In this document: positions 11,885 to 24,169 of the stretch, in pieces
Layout: the number at the start of each line of letters is the position of its first letter
How positions within the stretch are numbered: position 1 is the stretch's first letter
Assembly (NCBI GenBank): GCA_958430865.1
Contig: CAUDNR010004258.1
Span: forward strand, 953 to 56,471
Reading direction: 5' to 3'
Origin: Entrophospora sp. SA101
Taxonomy: Eukaryota; Glomeromycota; Glomeromycetes; Entrophosporales; Entrophosporaceae
DNA: 55,519 bases
Made by a program: the position numbers and the translations under genes
Notes under the pieces: model-generated
The model's input: the letters and a program-made list of their open reading frames with translations, nothing else
What the model was told of the DNA's origin: nothing
Databases searched by the model: none

Positions 11885-12105
11885 TTATTTAATTTCTCTG
11901 CCAGCCAATTTTTCTCTTTTGGCCATCATTGCTTGAGATTTAATACCCATAATACCACCACCTCATTGTTTTCTATTTTCTTCGAATTTATCATTGTAGT
12001 TGAGCTTGATTGAATTAACCAAATTATTAAGGGGTTTCTTATGAACAACAGTTCCCAAACTGCCAACTTTCACACCCAGGGACATTCCATGTGCGTTAGT
12101 GTGGT
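11885..12105 (-). pseudogene. Unrecognised decayed coding fragment
   Basis: Minus-strand reading gives NAHGMSLGVKVGSLGTVVHK and KPLNNLVNSIKLNYNDKFEE, a stop, then GGGIMGIKSQAMMAKREKLA. The composition is protein-like and more GC-rich than its surroundings, but there is an internal stop and no start. It is probably a fragment of a dead gene. I cannot name the parent. Confidence 0.35.
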
Positions 12106-12115
12106 GCATTTGTAA

Positions 12116-12400
12116 TTGATTTCTTTATTTACAGCATTGAGCATCTCAAGATATTCTTACAAGTCTCAGAACAACCTTATACCAATCATGAAACCAAACT
12201 TCCAGACCTTTCAAAAGAAAATTGGGAATTGTGAGCTTTCAGTTTATGAATTTTATTCTAAATGTGCAAATCTAAACCATATTTCATCAGAGAATAGAGA
12301 ATCCCTAAATGATATTGATGAATTTTAACAACAAATAGAACACTAGAGAAGAAAAACAATTGGTTCGCTTGGTTTCAGGGGATAATGCAAAAGAATTTTT
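12116..12400 (+). pseudogene. Unrecognised decayed coding fragment
   Basis: The plus-strand frame reads LSISRYSYKSQNNLIPIMKP and NFQTFQKKIGNCELSVYEFY, ends SLNDIDEF with a stop at 12326-12328, and resumes after it with a Gln/Arg-rich piece ending RKTIGSLGF. Continuation beyond the stop suggests a nonsense mutation in a former gene. It lies divergently from the fragment at 11885-12105. Family unknown. Confidence 0.3.
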
Positions 12401-12919
12401 ATATGAAATGAAAAAATAATTAATTAAATGATTATTATTATTATTTGCTAAAAATAAAATATTTGTAATAAAAAGGTGTAATATTATTAACATTCTTTGT
12501 GTTTCTTCCAGAAACTAAAGGGAAAGTATATTACAAGCAGTCACTCATATGTGCATGAAAGAGTAACAACAAAAGTAATATTGATCTCTTGGAAGTAGGT
12601 TGTAGATGTGTTTAAAGATGACTCTGCAACTGGGAGGTTGCAACCCCAAAAAATTGACATCTAATGCTGCAACTACTGCCTATGAAAAAAAAACTGTTTG
12701 TTATGACCACGTGTAAAAAAATACTGATAAAAACTTAAGGATTCTATAGCATTTTAAGGGATCCTAAGCTCGGAACATTACTGATGCTCGGCTTCGCTTC
12801 TTGTTGATTAATAAATTGTAAATTTTTTTTTTTAATAATAATGTTCAAACTTTTTTAAATTTGCCCGAGACTATTTTCCATTTTATTAATGTAAAGTATT
12901 AATAATTCAATTTCGTTCA

Positions 12920-14228
12920 TCAAATTTGCAAAAAGTGTTTTTTCAATTTAGAGATATTATGACATTCCTAAATTAATAATAACGACGACGATAAATAACT
13001 TGATGGCAATTAGAATAAAATGAAATAAATAAATCTTTACCTTGTTCTTACGTAATAAAGAGCCATTGATGCGATCTTGTTCATTAGTAAATTGTTTCAA
13101 CTTTTCATCTATTTCGTATCTTTCTATGTCACCTTTTTTTTGAAAAACTTTTTAATAATTAATAAAAAATATATAATAATAATAATAAGTAGAAATTTTC
13201 TTGCCATTACGTAATTGTGTTAAATCATCAACAAATTTTCGATGAAACCTTTGGGAACCCGAATCAAATTTTGACAAATCATCAAAAAATTTTTTTTTGC
13301 TAGACTATTTTTTAGAACAAAACAAGATAGAGAAAATATTAATTATTTATAATATTAGAAAAATTTTTGACTGTAAACTAACCAGATTATTTTCGAGATC
13401 AAGTTTCAACTTCTTGATTGATTCATCGTCTCTTTCCAAGTGTTCACTCCCTTTTCTCTTCATTCTCTCGTGGATTTCTTTCCTGTTGATAATAATTATA
13501 CATAACAATCAGCAGAAAATAAAATTTGGTAAATGGGTTTTTGTTTTTTGTTCTATCTACTATAAATGCTATAGAGGTTATACATTTCAGTAGCCCAATT
13601 ATTAATAACGCCGTTATCTTCACCAACTAATTCATTAATTGCTTCATCTAATTTTGATTTTAATTCTTTCCCGAATTGTGTAAATTTTGACGTATTTTTT
13701 TCGCGTGTTTTTTCTTTATTAATAGTATTCGAATTAAATAATGGGAATGAATTGATTAATGGAATAAAAATATTTTAATATTTACTTTGAATAATTCCAA
13801 TCAATTCTGCCATATCAGAATATCTATTAATAAACATATTATTATTATCATCGTCATCATCAATTGTACAATGCGTATATAAACGTTAATTATTACCCGA
13901 GGCTTTTTGTACTTTTTGCATCATTAAAAGCATTGCTAACATTATTCATATCATCATCTTCGTCAGTATTATCATTGCCATCATCAGAAGAGGAATCATC
14001 AGAATCATTGAAAGTTTTATTATTATCATCGGTTGGTGCATAATCATCATCATCGTTATTGATTTTTTTTCGAGTTTGACTTCTTTTATTTGTTGTTGAA
14101 GGATTATTTTTATTATTGTTTCTACTATTACTAACATTAGGGAGTTTTTTAATTGAATTATTTGTCGCAGTTCTTTTTTTATTAGTAGTTGTAGAAGTTT
14201 TTGTGGTTGCGTTCTTAGATATGGCCAT
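12920..14228 (-). CDS. Nuclear-type coiled-coil protein, unidentified
   Basis: Seven exons join in phase to 282 residues: 14228-13897, 13823-13786, 13713-13584, 13482-13383, 13304-13211, 13147-13041, 12967-12920. The first ~110 residues are disordered: a Thr/Lys/Asn-rich basic part, then an Asp/Ser-rich acidic part (DDSSSDDGNDNTDEDDDM). The remaining ~170 are charged and helical, for example FGKELKSKLDEAINELVGED, EIHERMKRKGSEHLERDDES and DIERYEIDEKLKQFTNEQDR, ending KLKKHFLQI. No enzyme motif is visible. A disordered charged N-terminus plus a continuous helical region resembles chromosome-axis or kinetochore proteins such as the Cor1/SYCP3 family, but that is only an architectural likeness. 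The gene model is well supported by consistent phase across six introns; the function is not. Confidence 0.75.
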
Positions 14229-15640
14229 TATTTTCTTTCCGTTTGCAGGTGTATTTATAATTGATGAGAATGGAAAAGAACGCGTTTTTTATTTAGATAT
14301 TTAAAAGTTTATTAAAAAAGTTTATTCGAGCGACGAAGTTACACAATCAAATGAATTGTAATAAAAATATTACCACGCCTTTCAATCGCATGGCACTGTC
14401 ACAGCCAACCAATCTAATAGAGAAAGTATATTTAAAATTATAATCGAATGGTGATGTCGTAGCCAAAGAAATTCATCTTGAGAAGTAGACTAAAGTTAGA
14501 CATTAAAAAAATCATACTAATAATACTAAAGCTACTATATACTGCTAATACACAAATAAATTATATAATTATACCTCTTTTAATAATTACTACTACTCTA
14601 CTGCTATTGTTTACAAGTAAATACGAAAAAGGAAAGATGAGAAATTTGACTCGGTCCACTTCACTACTCAATTCCTCGTCAAGCGGGTTACATATATTGT
14701 GATAATAAAAAACCACTTTGATGAAGGTAATAAGCACAAAGCATATATTAAACGTGCCCGTCTTATTGTAACTCATGGTTATGCACCTCCACATCATGAA
14801 TTGGCCCATCAATCACTATTTCATTCAGCTTTTCGATTGATGGTTTTGGTATTGTTGTCATCAAAAACATTACATGCATTATTCAAGTAGTGTCTCTTTG
14901 TTTTAAAAATGGTAATTATCATTCTTTGTAGAGTCTCGTGGTGAAATTGATTCAATACACTTAGTTTAATATTTTTTCTTGCTTTCTTCTGATGAATCAT
15001 GTGATCAATATTGGTATGTAGAGTATGATTTTTATTCGATTTGAATTGCGCGTAATAGTGATACACAACAATATCATAAACACGCCTTAATGCTTGAGTT
15101 TGAAACATACATGGCTGATTAATGTTGGTACATGGACATAAGATAGTTATGATGAAAATTTGTTTGAAATTTAATTTTGAAATTTAAAAGTGTCAAAAAT
15201 AGAACAAAGAAAGGATGCTAAAATCACTTTATAGTTGAGTAACGACGAATCAACCACTAAAGTTTGATAATGATGAAAGCTTTTTTTTTAATGTTGAAGT
15301 TGTTCTTATTTTTATTTTTCAATGTTTCAAAATTTATATATATTAATAATTAATTCTTGATAGAGAGAAATTTAAAGGTAATCAAATAAAGTATTTAACG
15401 TTAAAAAAACTCCAATAATATAATAAAAAGTTAAAAATATCATCAGAAATAGTGGAATGCATTTTTCTAAATACATTCTCAGTACCATTTACTATAATTT
15501 TTTATAGGAAATGAGGTTCAAATAAAGAATTATCATTCTCAAACTCCTCCGTTTTCTCTACTCTACTCTATTCAATAAATCAATCAAGTCATCACCAGAA
15601 AGAAAGAAACTTGCATTTAAAATTATAATAAAATATATAA
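14229..15640. other. Gene-poor intergenic region
   Basis: Short overlapping frames on both strands at 14478-15108 (for example YDIVVYHYYAQFKSNKNHTL on minus, THGYAPPHHELAHQSLFHSA on plus) look coding-like in places, but none has a convincing gene structure and I recognise none. Two similar short stretches, at 14385-14405 and 14445-14470 (CAATCGCATGG...CACAGCC and TCGAATGGTG...GTAGCC), may be a small local duplication. Confidence 0.35.
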
Positions 15641-15779
15641 TAATGCAGAGATCAATAGGTCTGATAGAGAAAGTATCAAATATTATTTTTTATTAGTCAA
15701 AAAAAAAACAAGGAGCTTTCTGAAAATGCAAATGAATATTGTAAGAAAGGTTTATTTTAATTTTGAATTATAAAATGCA

Positions 15780-16670
15780 ATAAATAAATTGGGAAAACCA
15801 AAAGTATGTAACAAATGTAATCAACAAGTTATTCTGCTAGATTCTGTACATATTTGATAATTTTATTCATAAATGTCAAATGAAATCATCTTTGCCAACT
15901 CTCATTTTAGAATGGATACCTTTTGAGCAATTTGAAAAAGTAATAAAGTCAACTGAAGATGGATTTAGTTCAGTTTACACTGCTAGATGAACAAGAGGTC
16001 ATATAAATGATTATGATGAAAATAAAAAGAAAATTATTTATTATGGAGAGTATTAAAAAGCTTAAACAATTCAAGTAATCCAGGAAAATTTTTTTTTTGA
16101 TGAGGTTGGTAATTTATCATTTAAAACAATACTGTATTGTATAATACTAATTGATTTTATATTTAACTATAGGAAATGAATTATTGTAAAATTAAATCAT
16201 CAATGATTGTTCCTTGTCATGGTATAACTAAATTCCCAGATAATGGAAATTATGTAATAGTTTTAAATTATCAATCAGAAGGAACTTTAAGGGGTTATTT
16301 ACAAAAAAATCATTCTAATTTGACATTAAAAGATAGAATTGCAATTTTTAGATGGTTATTCCAGGCATTATATTGTATACATGAAAAAGATTTAATCCAT
16401 TGTGATTTACATAGTGGTAATATATTAATAGATGGAGGTAATTGTTATATTACAGATTTGGGATCATGTGGACCAGTTGATGAAAAATCATCAAATTAAA
16501 ATCTATGTAATTATATCATATGTTGCACCTGAACTACTTAGAGACATAAATAATACAAAAAGCACAAAAGAAACAGTTATTTACAGTGTTGGAATGTTGA
16601 TGTGTGAAGTACTTGCAGACTGACAATAGAGCTCGTACTCCCTTGGTATAAAATTCTTGTCATCAAATGG
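15780..16670 (+). pseudogene. Protein kinase pseudogene of the glomeromycete expansion
   Basis: Plus-strand fragments align in order with a kinase of the type at 33-38 kb: a Cys motif (CNKCNQQ), LEWIPFEQFEKVIKSTEDGF where the glycine loop should be, the catalytic loop IHCDLHSGNIL, YITDLGSCGPVD at the DFG position, and YVAPELL for APE. Stops interrupt it near 15865, 15990, 16055 and 16497. The Gly-rich loop is degraded (EDGFSSVY) and the region carrying the ATP-binding Lys is disrupted. One frame, 16176-16499, still encodes 107 residues of the C-lobe. It is very unlikely to make an active kinase; a short C-lobe peptide cannot be excluded. Confidence 0.8.
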
Positions 16671-17069
16671 AGACCAAACTGGCGTTAATAGATAAAATTA
16701 ACTTTATTTTTTGAAGCAGTTGAAAATTTTGAAGTCTTATGATGCTGAATGGGTGAAAAACGAAATAAGATATCAGTATATATGATATTCTTTCATCTTG
16801 CTAATGATAAAAATAGTGATTGATAATGATATGATGGCAATGAGGATGATAGTTTCTATTAAAGGACAAAAAAGTCTTATATTGATTTAATAGATTTTAT
16901 GATTCATATAATAACGAAACTGAAAAAAATGAAATTGATAAATAGTTGTCTTCAAAAATACAAAAAAGGAATTGAGTTTAACGTTCCTGTACGACCTTTT
17001 TTCCAAATTTGGGAGAAGGAAGTTATTATATACTATATACAATCTTTTCTTTTTATTTGCGTAAACAGA

Positions 17070-17588
17070 ATGAATCCAAACGTTCCTCCAACATCTTCAA
17101 TTATTTTGCCTCCTCCTCCTACCTCATTAACTTTAAATAATAAAGATGTTAAATTTTTAAATCATGTATTTTTTTTTACATTTCTTTTATTCAATTAAAT
17201 TTTCTCCTTTTAACTTTAAATAAATAATTATCAAATATTTTTTTCTAGGAAACTACAACACTTATAGTTAAAAGCCTGCCAAATTTTCCAGAACCAGATT
17301 TGATTAATTTTCTTAATCATTTTGGTCCAAAAGAAATCCGTCTTGGAAAGTCTAGACATATGGTATGTAAATGAATATGAATTCATTTGCATTATATATA
17401 TTAAAATATTATATTGAAATGCATTTTCTTATTAATAGTTTTCTTATCTTAGAAAAATTCTGCCTTTCTAGATTTTTGGGACCGTAATTCAGCGTCATTA
17501 GCATTCACTAAAATACAAGACTTGGGAGATATTAATGGTAAAAGAATCAGAGTTGAATATGCATCTCCAAGTAAAGAAATATTAAATC

Positions 17589-17637
<49 letters not shown>

Positions 17638-18410
17638 GCAACAAAAACAACAGCAACAACAACAAATCATTCATGATAATGATATAATAAATTCACAAAA
17701 TCGACCACAACTACAAGAATTCCAAAATGAACATAGTCAACCACCACCTTTACCACCCTTACCACCACCCCCATCAATACCATCTTCTTCTTCTTCTGTT
17801 AAACTTGCGGCTGAACCAATAGCTCCATCATTAGGGTAATCTATATTTAATAATATTTTTCAATTTATTTTATCGATTTGTTAATTTTGTTGCTAATATA
17901 ATATGTGCAAAATCAGGATAAATTATCCACCACTGCCTAATCTTCATTATCGTTATCCACCACCTACAATAGAAAGTCTCCAAAATATTATGAATGCGAT
18001 TACAACAGTACCAAAGTTATACACACAAGTTTTACACTTGATGAATAAAATGAACTTACCACCACCTTTTTCCCCAGTGGTTCCTGACTCAATACCGCCT
18101 TTAGTAATAATAACATTTTATTATTTATTGTTGTTGTTGTTGTTGTTGCTATCAATTATTAAATTTTCCTCCTAATTTTTTAACCCTTTTTTGATTTGAT
18201 TTATTCAACCAGCTTCGACAGCAACAGCAACAGCAACAGCAACAAACATTACCAAATTCATCGAATAAACATAAACGTAAGAAAAGAGATGAATTGTTAT
18301 CAGAGGATGAGTCAGAAATAGATAGTGAAGAGGAGGAAGAAAAAGAAAAGGTTATTCAAAATAAAAAGAAACCTCGAGTTTACAATAAAATTCAAAAAAA
18401 ATGGCGATGA
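17070..18410 (+). CDS. U11/U12-65K (RNPC3)-like RNA-binding protein lacking the C-terminal RRM
   Basis: Five exons: 17070-17165 (or donor at 17147), 17249-17362, 17453-17835, 17917-18103, 18213-18410, giving about 325 residues. A single RRM spans about residues 33-110, with RNP2-like TLIVKSLP and RNP1-like KNSAFLDF. A long poly-Gln tract and Pro-rich linker follow. Exon 4 carries LHYRYPPPTIESL and YTQVLHLMNKMNLPPPF, a linker motif I know from RNPC3, the 65K protein of the U11/U12 di-snRNP of the minor spliceosome. The last exon is Gln-rich, then acidic (DESEIDSEEEEE), ending KPRVYNKIQKKWR. Animal and plant 65K proteins have a second, C-terminal RRM that binds U12 snRNA; none is encoded here or just downstream. 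The protein may be naturally shortened, or the domain may come from another gene. Confidence 0.7.
17588..17668 (+). repeat. CAA/CAG tract encoding poly-Gln
   Basis: An almost uninterrupted CAA run with a few CAG and one AAA codon, in frame inside exon 3 of the RNPC3-like gene. It encodes roughly two dozen glutamines directly after the RRM and is probably length-variable between isolates. Confidence 0.9.
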
Positions 18411-20650
18411 CATAATTTAAAAATTTGTATGGATCTAAAAGCTTATTGATTACTTTTATTAATAATAAAAAGTCAAGTAATTTGTTTTTTTTTTTGTGAA
18501 TCTAATTCAGATCTGCTTTTCATAGTATTGACAGAGATCCATCATTTCTTCTACATGATCTATTACATTTTCTCATGTGAAATGGGCAAAAGTCTGCAGT
18601 ATCTGTAAAGTTTGCCATTTAACAAAATTCTTTTCACACCAATTACTTTTCTTGGCGTGTTTTGATTATCGTCAAATTGATCTTTATCAGGGCACAGGTC
18701 AATACAAAATTTTTTGCCAGAATATCAGAATTTTTTTTACTGATAAGAAGATTTTATTTAATAATTTCATTTTTATGAGTCGTTGTTTATTTAAAACTAA
18801 TACCAAGAAATCATAAAATTGAAACTAATCTATCTTTTGATTGAAGCCATATTTGTATAATTTTCATAAAGACATTTTAATAATACATCTATTGATGTTG
18901 GTTGTAATTGGCATCAATAATGTGTTAATAATTATAATTAGGTACAACATGATTAATCAAAATTTCTAATCAAAAGCTCTAATTTTTTTGGTCATTCCAC
19001 TAGATTAAAGAATTTTGGAATTATGGCAATGATCTGGTGTACAATATCTAATAATTCGAGAATAATAGTAATCGGTCAAAAAGTGACGTTAACCTTTTAA
19101 AATTAATAAAAATATAAATAAAATGAAAGAGGCTAGGTCACATGTCCTAAACACAATTGGACTGCAATTCGATAAATCATTATTACTAGACAGTAATAGT
19201 AATAGCAAATTGGGATACAGATTATGGGGTTAGGGTTCAGATACAAGCTCTATTTATAAAAACCATTTTTTTAATTCAATTTATATATATAAGAAAGTTT
19301 ATGATTGCAAATTTTGATTATTAAATATTTATTTTTAACAAATTATTTGAAATTATAGTAAGATTTTATTTAGTTGGAGTTTGTGGAGATGCTGATGTAA
19401 TGTTTAAAAATCTTTCGATAATAATAAATCATTTGTTGAATTTGATTTTACTAACTTTTTATTTGTTCAATTTCTGCTTCAATCCTCTTGATTACTTTAA
19501 AAGAGTGACTAATTATGTTCTATAAAAAAAGGCTTATAATAGTAAGTATATTATTTTACCTGATCAAATTATTTACAAAAGTTGCAAAATTTACCTTTAT
19601 TTGTAAGATCGATTCAATTAAAATGAACGATTCGAATAAACATATAAAACGAACGATTTGGGCGATTCGGATAAATGAATAAGATGAATGATTCGAATAA
19701 TTCGAATAATTCGAATAAAATAAAAATGAATAATTCAAATAAACGCATAAACGAATAAAATAAACTAATAATAATTCGAATTAATTGAGTTGTATTACGA
19801 ATGAGGATTTGTATTTGTATTAGTATTACGAATAGGAATTCTAGCTGATAATAAAGATTTTTTAAACAGGTTGCATTTCGTTTTAATTCTCTACAAATAT
19901 TTGAGCAAACATTGTAAAGTTTATACAGTCGTTTCAACAAATTATAATTAAATTCGCGTTACTATGAATTTTTAAAACATAAACCGTGATTAGTAATTTT
20001 AGTATAATGCAATTTCTTGTGCATATATTCCAGAACCTAAAAACCATTGTTCTCATTTTAAATTTTCGGAATTTTTTAGTAAAATTATTCATGATGATTC
20101 AAATGTTCTATCTAAACTTATACAAATTATTATTGCTTCAATTATTTTCAGTGTTTTGCAAAATCGTGATTTATAAAAAAGTTTCGAGCTAGCACTTTTC
20201 TATAAGCGAGTTTATTCATGATTGTTTTTTGTTTCAAATGTTCCAAATAATTGATCAAGGTGCATTCAATTGGTTCATATTGTGGAATAAATTCATTGAA
20301 ATGTTGTATTTCCATTTTATAAAAACAGATTGTGATTTGTGTGTATAATTATCAAAACAATATATATTTCATTTACTAGCATGTATATATCTTTTTTTAT
20401 TGTCGTTGAAAAGAAAAACGAATTTATATGATTGTTATATTTCTTTATATATTATATATGCTCTTTGAATGTTAATTAAGGAACATGTAGTCTTATATAT
20501 TTAAAGGCTGTTTTGATTAAACAACAACAACAAAAATAAAAATAAAAATACCTTGCTCAATGGATAATTTGCGACCTCCAGCCCTTTACTGTTGTCGACA
20601 ACTCTTATTTCAGAGAATTCATCAAATTTTTTTGTCGTCATAACAACAAT
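18411..20650. other. Gene-poor region with one minisatellite
   Basis: No gene can be built here. Frames such as 18577-18816 look like unselected AT-rich sequence with scattered Cys/Phe. The only notable structure is the TTCGAATAA-rich array at 19610-19870. Confidence 0.4.
19610..19870 (+). repeat. Degenerate TTCGAATAA-rich minisatellite
   Basis: Irregular repeats of GAATAATTCGAATAA and GAATAAAATGAAT-like units, closing with GAATAGGAATTCTA. Similar arrays at 30520-30652 and 35200-35725 close with related ends (AAATAGAACACTA and GAATAGAAATTCTA). The copies look like members of one dispersed element family. The Tyr/Asn/Ser-rich minus-strand frames they create are not genes. Confidence 0.65.
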
Positions 20651-20658
20651 AATAATAA

Positions 20659-21150
20659 CTAGCGTGTAACCATTTGCTTCGCAAATTGTAACACACTCAA
20701 CCTGTTTTTGAGTTCATTTTCAGCATCGTAGAAGTAAATTTGTGCAAACTGTGGTTGTGTACTGTCATTTGACGGAAGAAGAGATCCAGTATTGTGATAC
20801 ATCTTTCCATGAATACGAAAGGTGCAAATCCCTGTAATAATAATATCACACATAAGCGGGTTTCAGTAACGAATCACAAAATCACAAAATAGCATCAATT
20901 GATATATATAACTTTAGTACCTGCAGTTCGCTCATCAATGAGAGCACTTATAGACGTAAATGCTAAAGATGAATTGTATGCTTGAATCTTTTCTCGAAAT
21001 TGACGTGAGCGTGTGTTGGGTCCAAAAAGAAGAGAGTACAATGGTTCCAAGAGGGGAGGGAGTTGCACTCTACTATTAGAGCAGCAAATATTAAATTTTG
21101 GATTAGTGCTGGAAAAGAGTCGTTCTTCCTTTCGTCCACCACATTAGTGC
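20659..21150 (-). mobile_element. Helitron replication-initiator/helicase N-terminal fragment
   Basis: Minus-strand reading from about 21150 gives CGGRKEERLFSS, FNICCSNSRVQLPPLLEPLY, FGPNTRSRQFREKIQAYNSS and LAFTSISALIDERTAG. An 89-base GT-AG intron (20920-20832) then leads to TFRIHGKMYHNTGSLLPSND and FAQIYFYDAENELKNRLSVL, ending at a stop near 20659. This series (CCxxGxVxLP, NSALAFTS-like, YTFRIHG, FAQLYIYD) is the N-terminal region of Helitron transposon proteins. The HUH rolling-circle and helicase domains are not found downstream, so it is a truncated relic. Confidence 0.8.
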
Positions 21151-21581
21151 CATGTAGTCAGTACAAATTTTCTCCATCCTCCCAATAGAATTGAATGATA
21201 ACAATTTTTTTCATTGGTCACTCAGAATTTATGATCTAGTTTCATGTGGCAAACCACGGTGCACAAAAAATAACAATAAAATATGAAATATCCGCGAATA
21301 AAATCACAGGGAATTGTTCGTTTTATTATTATTATTATTATGTACGTTTCTGTTTTTGAACTCTCGGTAAAGATGGGTAGGACATCATTTTGGGATTCTC
21401 GGAAAGATTTTGTTTTTAATTTATCGTCTTTACTTAAATTAATTAAAAAAAATTAACTACATTATATAAAAATGTAATATATATATATGCTCGTCTAAAC
21501 TCAAATTTTAATTTACAAATTTTTCTATAAAATTAAATTATTCAATTAAATAAAAAAAAAATAATAAATATTTCTCTATCT
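21151..21581. other. Intergenic downstream of UGDH
   Basis: AT-rich sequence between the Helitron relic and the UGDH stop codon. It contains a short (ATT)n run near 21323-21340 and no coding pattern. The UGDH 3' UTR must lie here. Confidence 0.4.
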
Positions 21582-23651
21582 CTAACTATTATTAGCTTTA
21601 CCAATGGTGAATACTTTAAAACCAATAGATTGTAATTTCTCAGAATCAAGAATGAGACGACCGTCAAAAATAAAAGCTGGTTTATGCATTTTTGAATAAA
21701 TTCTTTCATAATCCAATGTCTATAAAATAAAATATTTTAGTGTACAAGTTGCTATTAAATTCTTTTAGTTAATTGACTGATTGATTGAAAACAAACCTTA
21801 AATTCGTCCCATTCAGTTGTAATAACTATGGCATCAGCATCTTCAGATGCTTCATAAGCTGTTTTGCTAATAGAGATGGATTTCTTTACTATAATAAATA
21901 AATAGTATTTAAATAAATAGATAATTCAATACAATCGTAATCATGGTATAAAATATATATATATATAAATAAAAACAAAGTATATAAGCATGTACGTACC
22001 TTCGTCAGTATTGTCAACAACACCAGGTTCAGTCAAATCAAGATGAATTTGTTCTTCGCTAACTTTTGGATCATAAATATGAACTTTAGCTTTTTCTTGA
22101 ATAAAAGCTTTACATAAAGTGATTGCGGCAGATTCTCTGGTATCACCGGTATCTTTTTTAAATGCAAAACCAAGCAATGCAATTTTTTTGTAGGTGATGG
22201 TGTTGAACAACGTTTTGATAATACGTGAAATAAAACGGTTTTTCTGATATTCATTTAGATCTACAACACTTTTCCAATAGGCTCCAACTTCAGGAAGGTT
22301 AAGTTGTTGAGAAAGATAAACCAGATTCAATATATCCTTCTGGAAACAGCTTCCACCAAATCCAACTGACGCCTTTAAAAATTTTGGTCCAATACGTGCA
22401 TCTTTTCCACAAGCATACGCCACCTCATCAATATCAGCACCTGTTGCTTCACAAATTGCAGACAATGCATTGATTGATGATATACGTTGAGCTAACAAAG
22501 CATTTGCTGCCTATACACATATTTATATAAAGTAAATTTTTTCAAGATTAATAATAATTATTATTTATTAATAATTGTAAATATTTTTTTTTTTTATAAA
22601 TACTTGCCAATTTTGAAAGTTCAGATGACCATAAGTTAGTAGTAATGATGCGTTCAGTAGGAACCCAATGAGCATATACTTCTACTAAAGCCTTTTGAGC
22701 TTTCATTCCTTCAGGCGTTTGTAAGCCACCAATTAAAACACGATCAGGATTTAATAAATCATTAACTGCAGTACCTTCAGCAAGAAATTCAGGATTTGAT
22801 AGTATGTCAAAGTGAATACCGTCCCTGGAGTTTGCTTCTAAAATTGTTCTCATACTCTCTGCTGTACGACATGGCACAGTTGATTTTTCAACTACAATTT
22901 TTGAACTTCTTGCCACATCTGCAATCTGTCTTGTAGCTGATTCAACATAACTTCAAATTACATAACAATAATTTATTAATTAAAAAAATTAAAGCAATGA
23001 GTTTAATTGGTTGAACCAGAATCAAATAAATTGTTAAATAATCAATCACATGAATTAATCATTGATTAAATTAAAACTTACGCAAGGTCAGCAGCATAAC
23101 CAGCGCCCATACCACTTTTTTTTGTCGGAGTATTTACTGAAACAAAAATCAAATCCGCTTCTATGACAGCTTTTTCCACATCAGTTGTAAAAAATAAATT
23201 TTTATTACGGCATGCAAATACAATGTCATCAAGACCTGGTTCATAAATTGGTAAATTATCAGAGTTCCAAGCTGCTATACGAGCAGGATTCAAATCAACA
23301 ATAGTCACTTGGATATCTGGACATTTGTATGCGATGACTGCACAGGTAGGTCCACCTAAATAATTCATTTAATTGATTATATATAAAAAAAAATATATTT
23401 ATAATTTTGTGAAAATGCATATTTATTAGATCAAAATTAAAAAATTTTTCTATAATGTTGAATGGTAGTTTTGACTTTTTTTTTTTTTTTTTGAGATTTT
23501 AAATGAAAAATTTTTTCTCTCATTCCATGCTCTTTTACAAATCTTCCATCAGAATATTATGTAATTCGCATCTCATTAATAAATTAACATATAAAAGATA
23601 TATACCAACATAACCGGCACCAAGACAACAAATTTTTCTTACTGATGACAT
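21582..23651 (-). CDS. UDP-glucose 6-dehydrogenase
   Basis: Oxidises UDP-glucose to UDP-glucuronate with two NAD+, supplying uronic-acid sugar nucleotides in the cytosol. Six exons in phase give 467 residues: 23651-23606, 23355-23082, 22950-22604, 22506-22000, 21888-21797, 21719-21582. The NAD-binding motif [15 protein letters not shown] is split by intron 1. Other family motifs are [32 protein letters not shown] and [10 protein letters not shown]. The catalytic Cys is residue 276, as in the animal enzyme; [16 protein letters not shown] and IFDGRLILD complete the C-terminal domain. Length equals that of typical eukaryotic enzymes (~465-495). Start and all phases are consistent, so it appears functional. 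Exon 1 with its upstream region is copied at 39154-39199 without the rest of the gene. Confidence 0.95.
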
Positions 23652-23825
23652 TTTATTAATTAATTTGTATATTTATAATTAGAATTTTTTTTTAATATAT
23701 TAAAAATAAAAACTATTTTTTTTTTTATTTTTATTTTGATAAACGAACGAGTCGATCCAAAACATTGCAATACATCACAGGCTGGTAAATATTACACCAA
23801 ATAAATTCGAAAGCACTTTTATTAT

Positions 23826-23840
<15 letters not shown>

Positions 23841-23862
<22 letters not shown>

Positions 23863-23872
23863 GTAATAGTAA
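23841..23872. repeat. (AAT)n microsatellite
   Basis: AAT repeats followed by AGT units upstream of UGDH; same length in the copy at 39389-39420. Confidence 0.75.
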
Positions 23873-24169
23873 TGGTTTTGCATTCGGTAATTGATTAAAT
23901 AATCTTTAAAGGAATTTTTTGAAAAACAAATATAGTTCGAAATTCATCATGTGTGTAAACCTTTATTAAAATGGCACCGTATCACATTTTAATAGATTCG
24001 GAAAATAACCGTAGAATTTTTTGTTTTTTTGGAAAGTTTCTTTGAATTTCACAACACATCTTTAAATTAATAATGTTACCCAGTCCCAAAAGTTGGAACC
24101 AAAGAGCAAGAAGGCCGGTTCAAACCTATATAAAACCCTATCTTTAGTAGCCACGTGATAGTAACAAAA

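Noticed and set aside
24110..24140. GGTTCAAACC as a possible tRNA T-arm or B box
   Set aside because: No matching A box, acceptor stem or anticodon arm could be drawn around it. I found no tRNA gene in the window.
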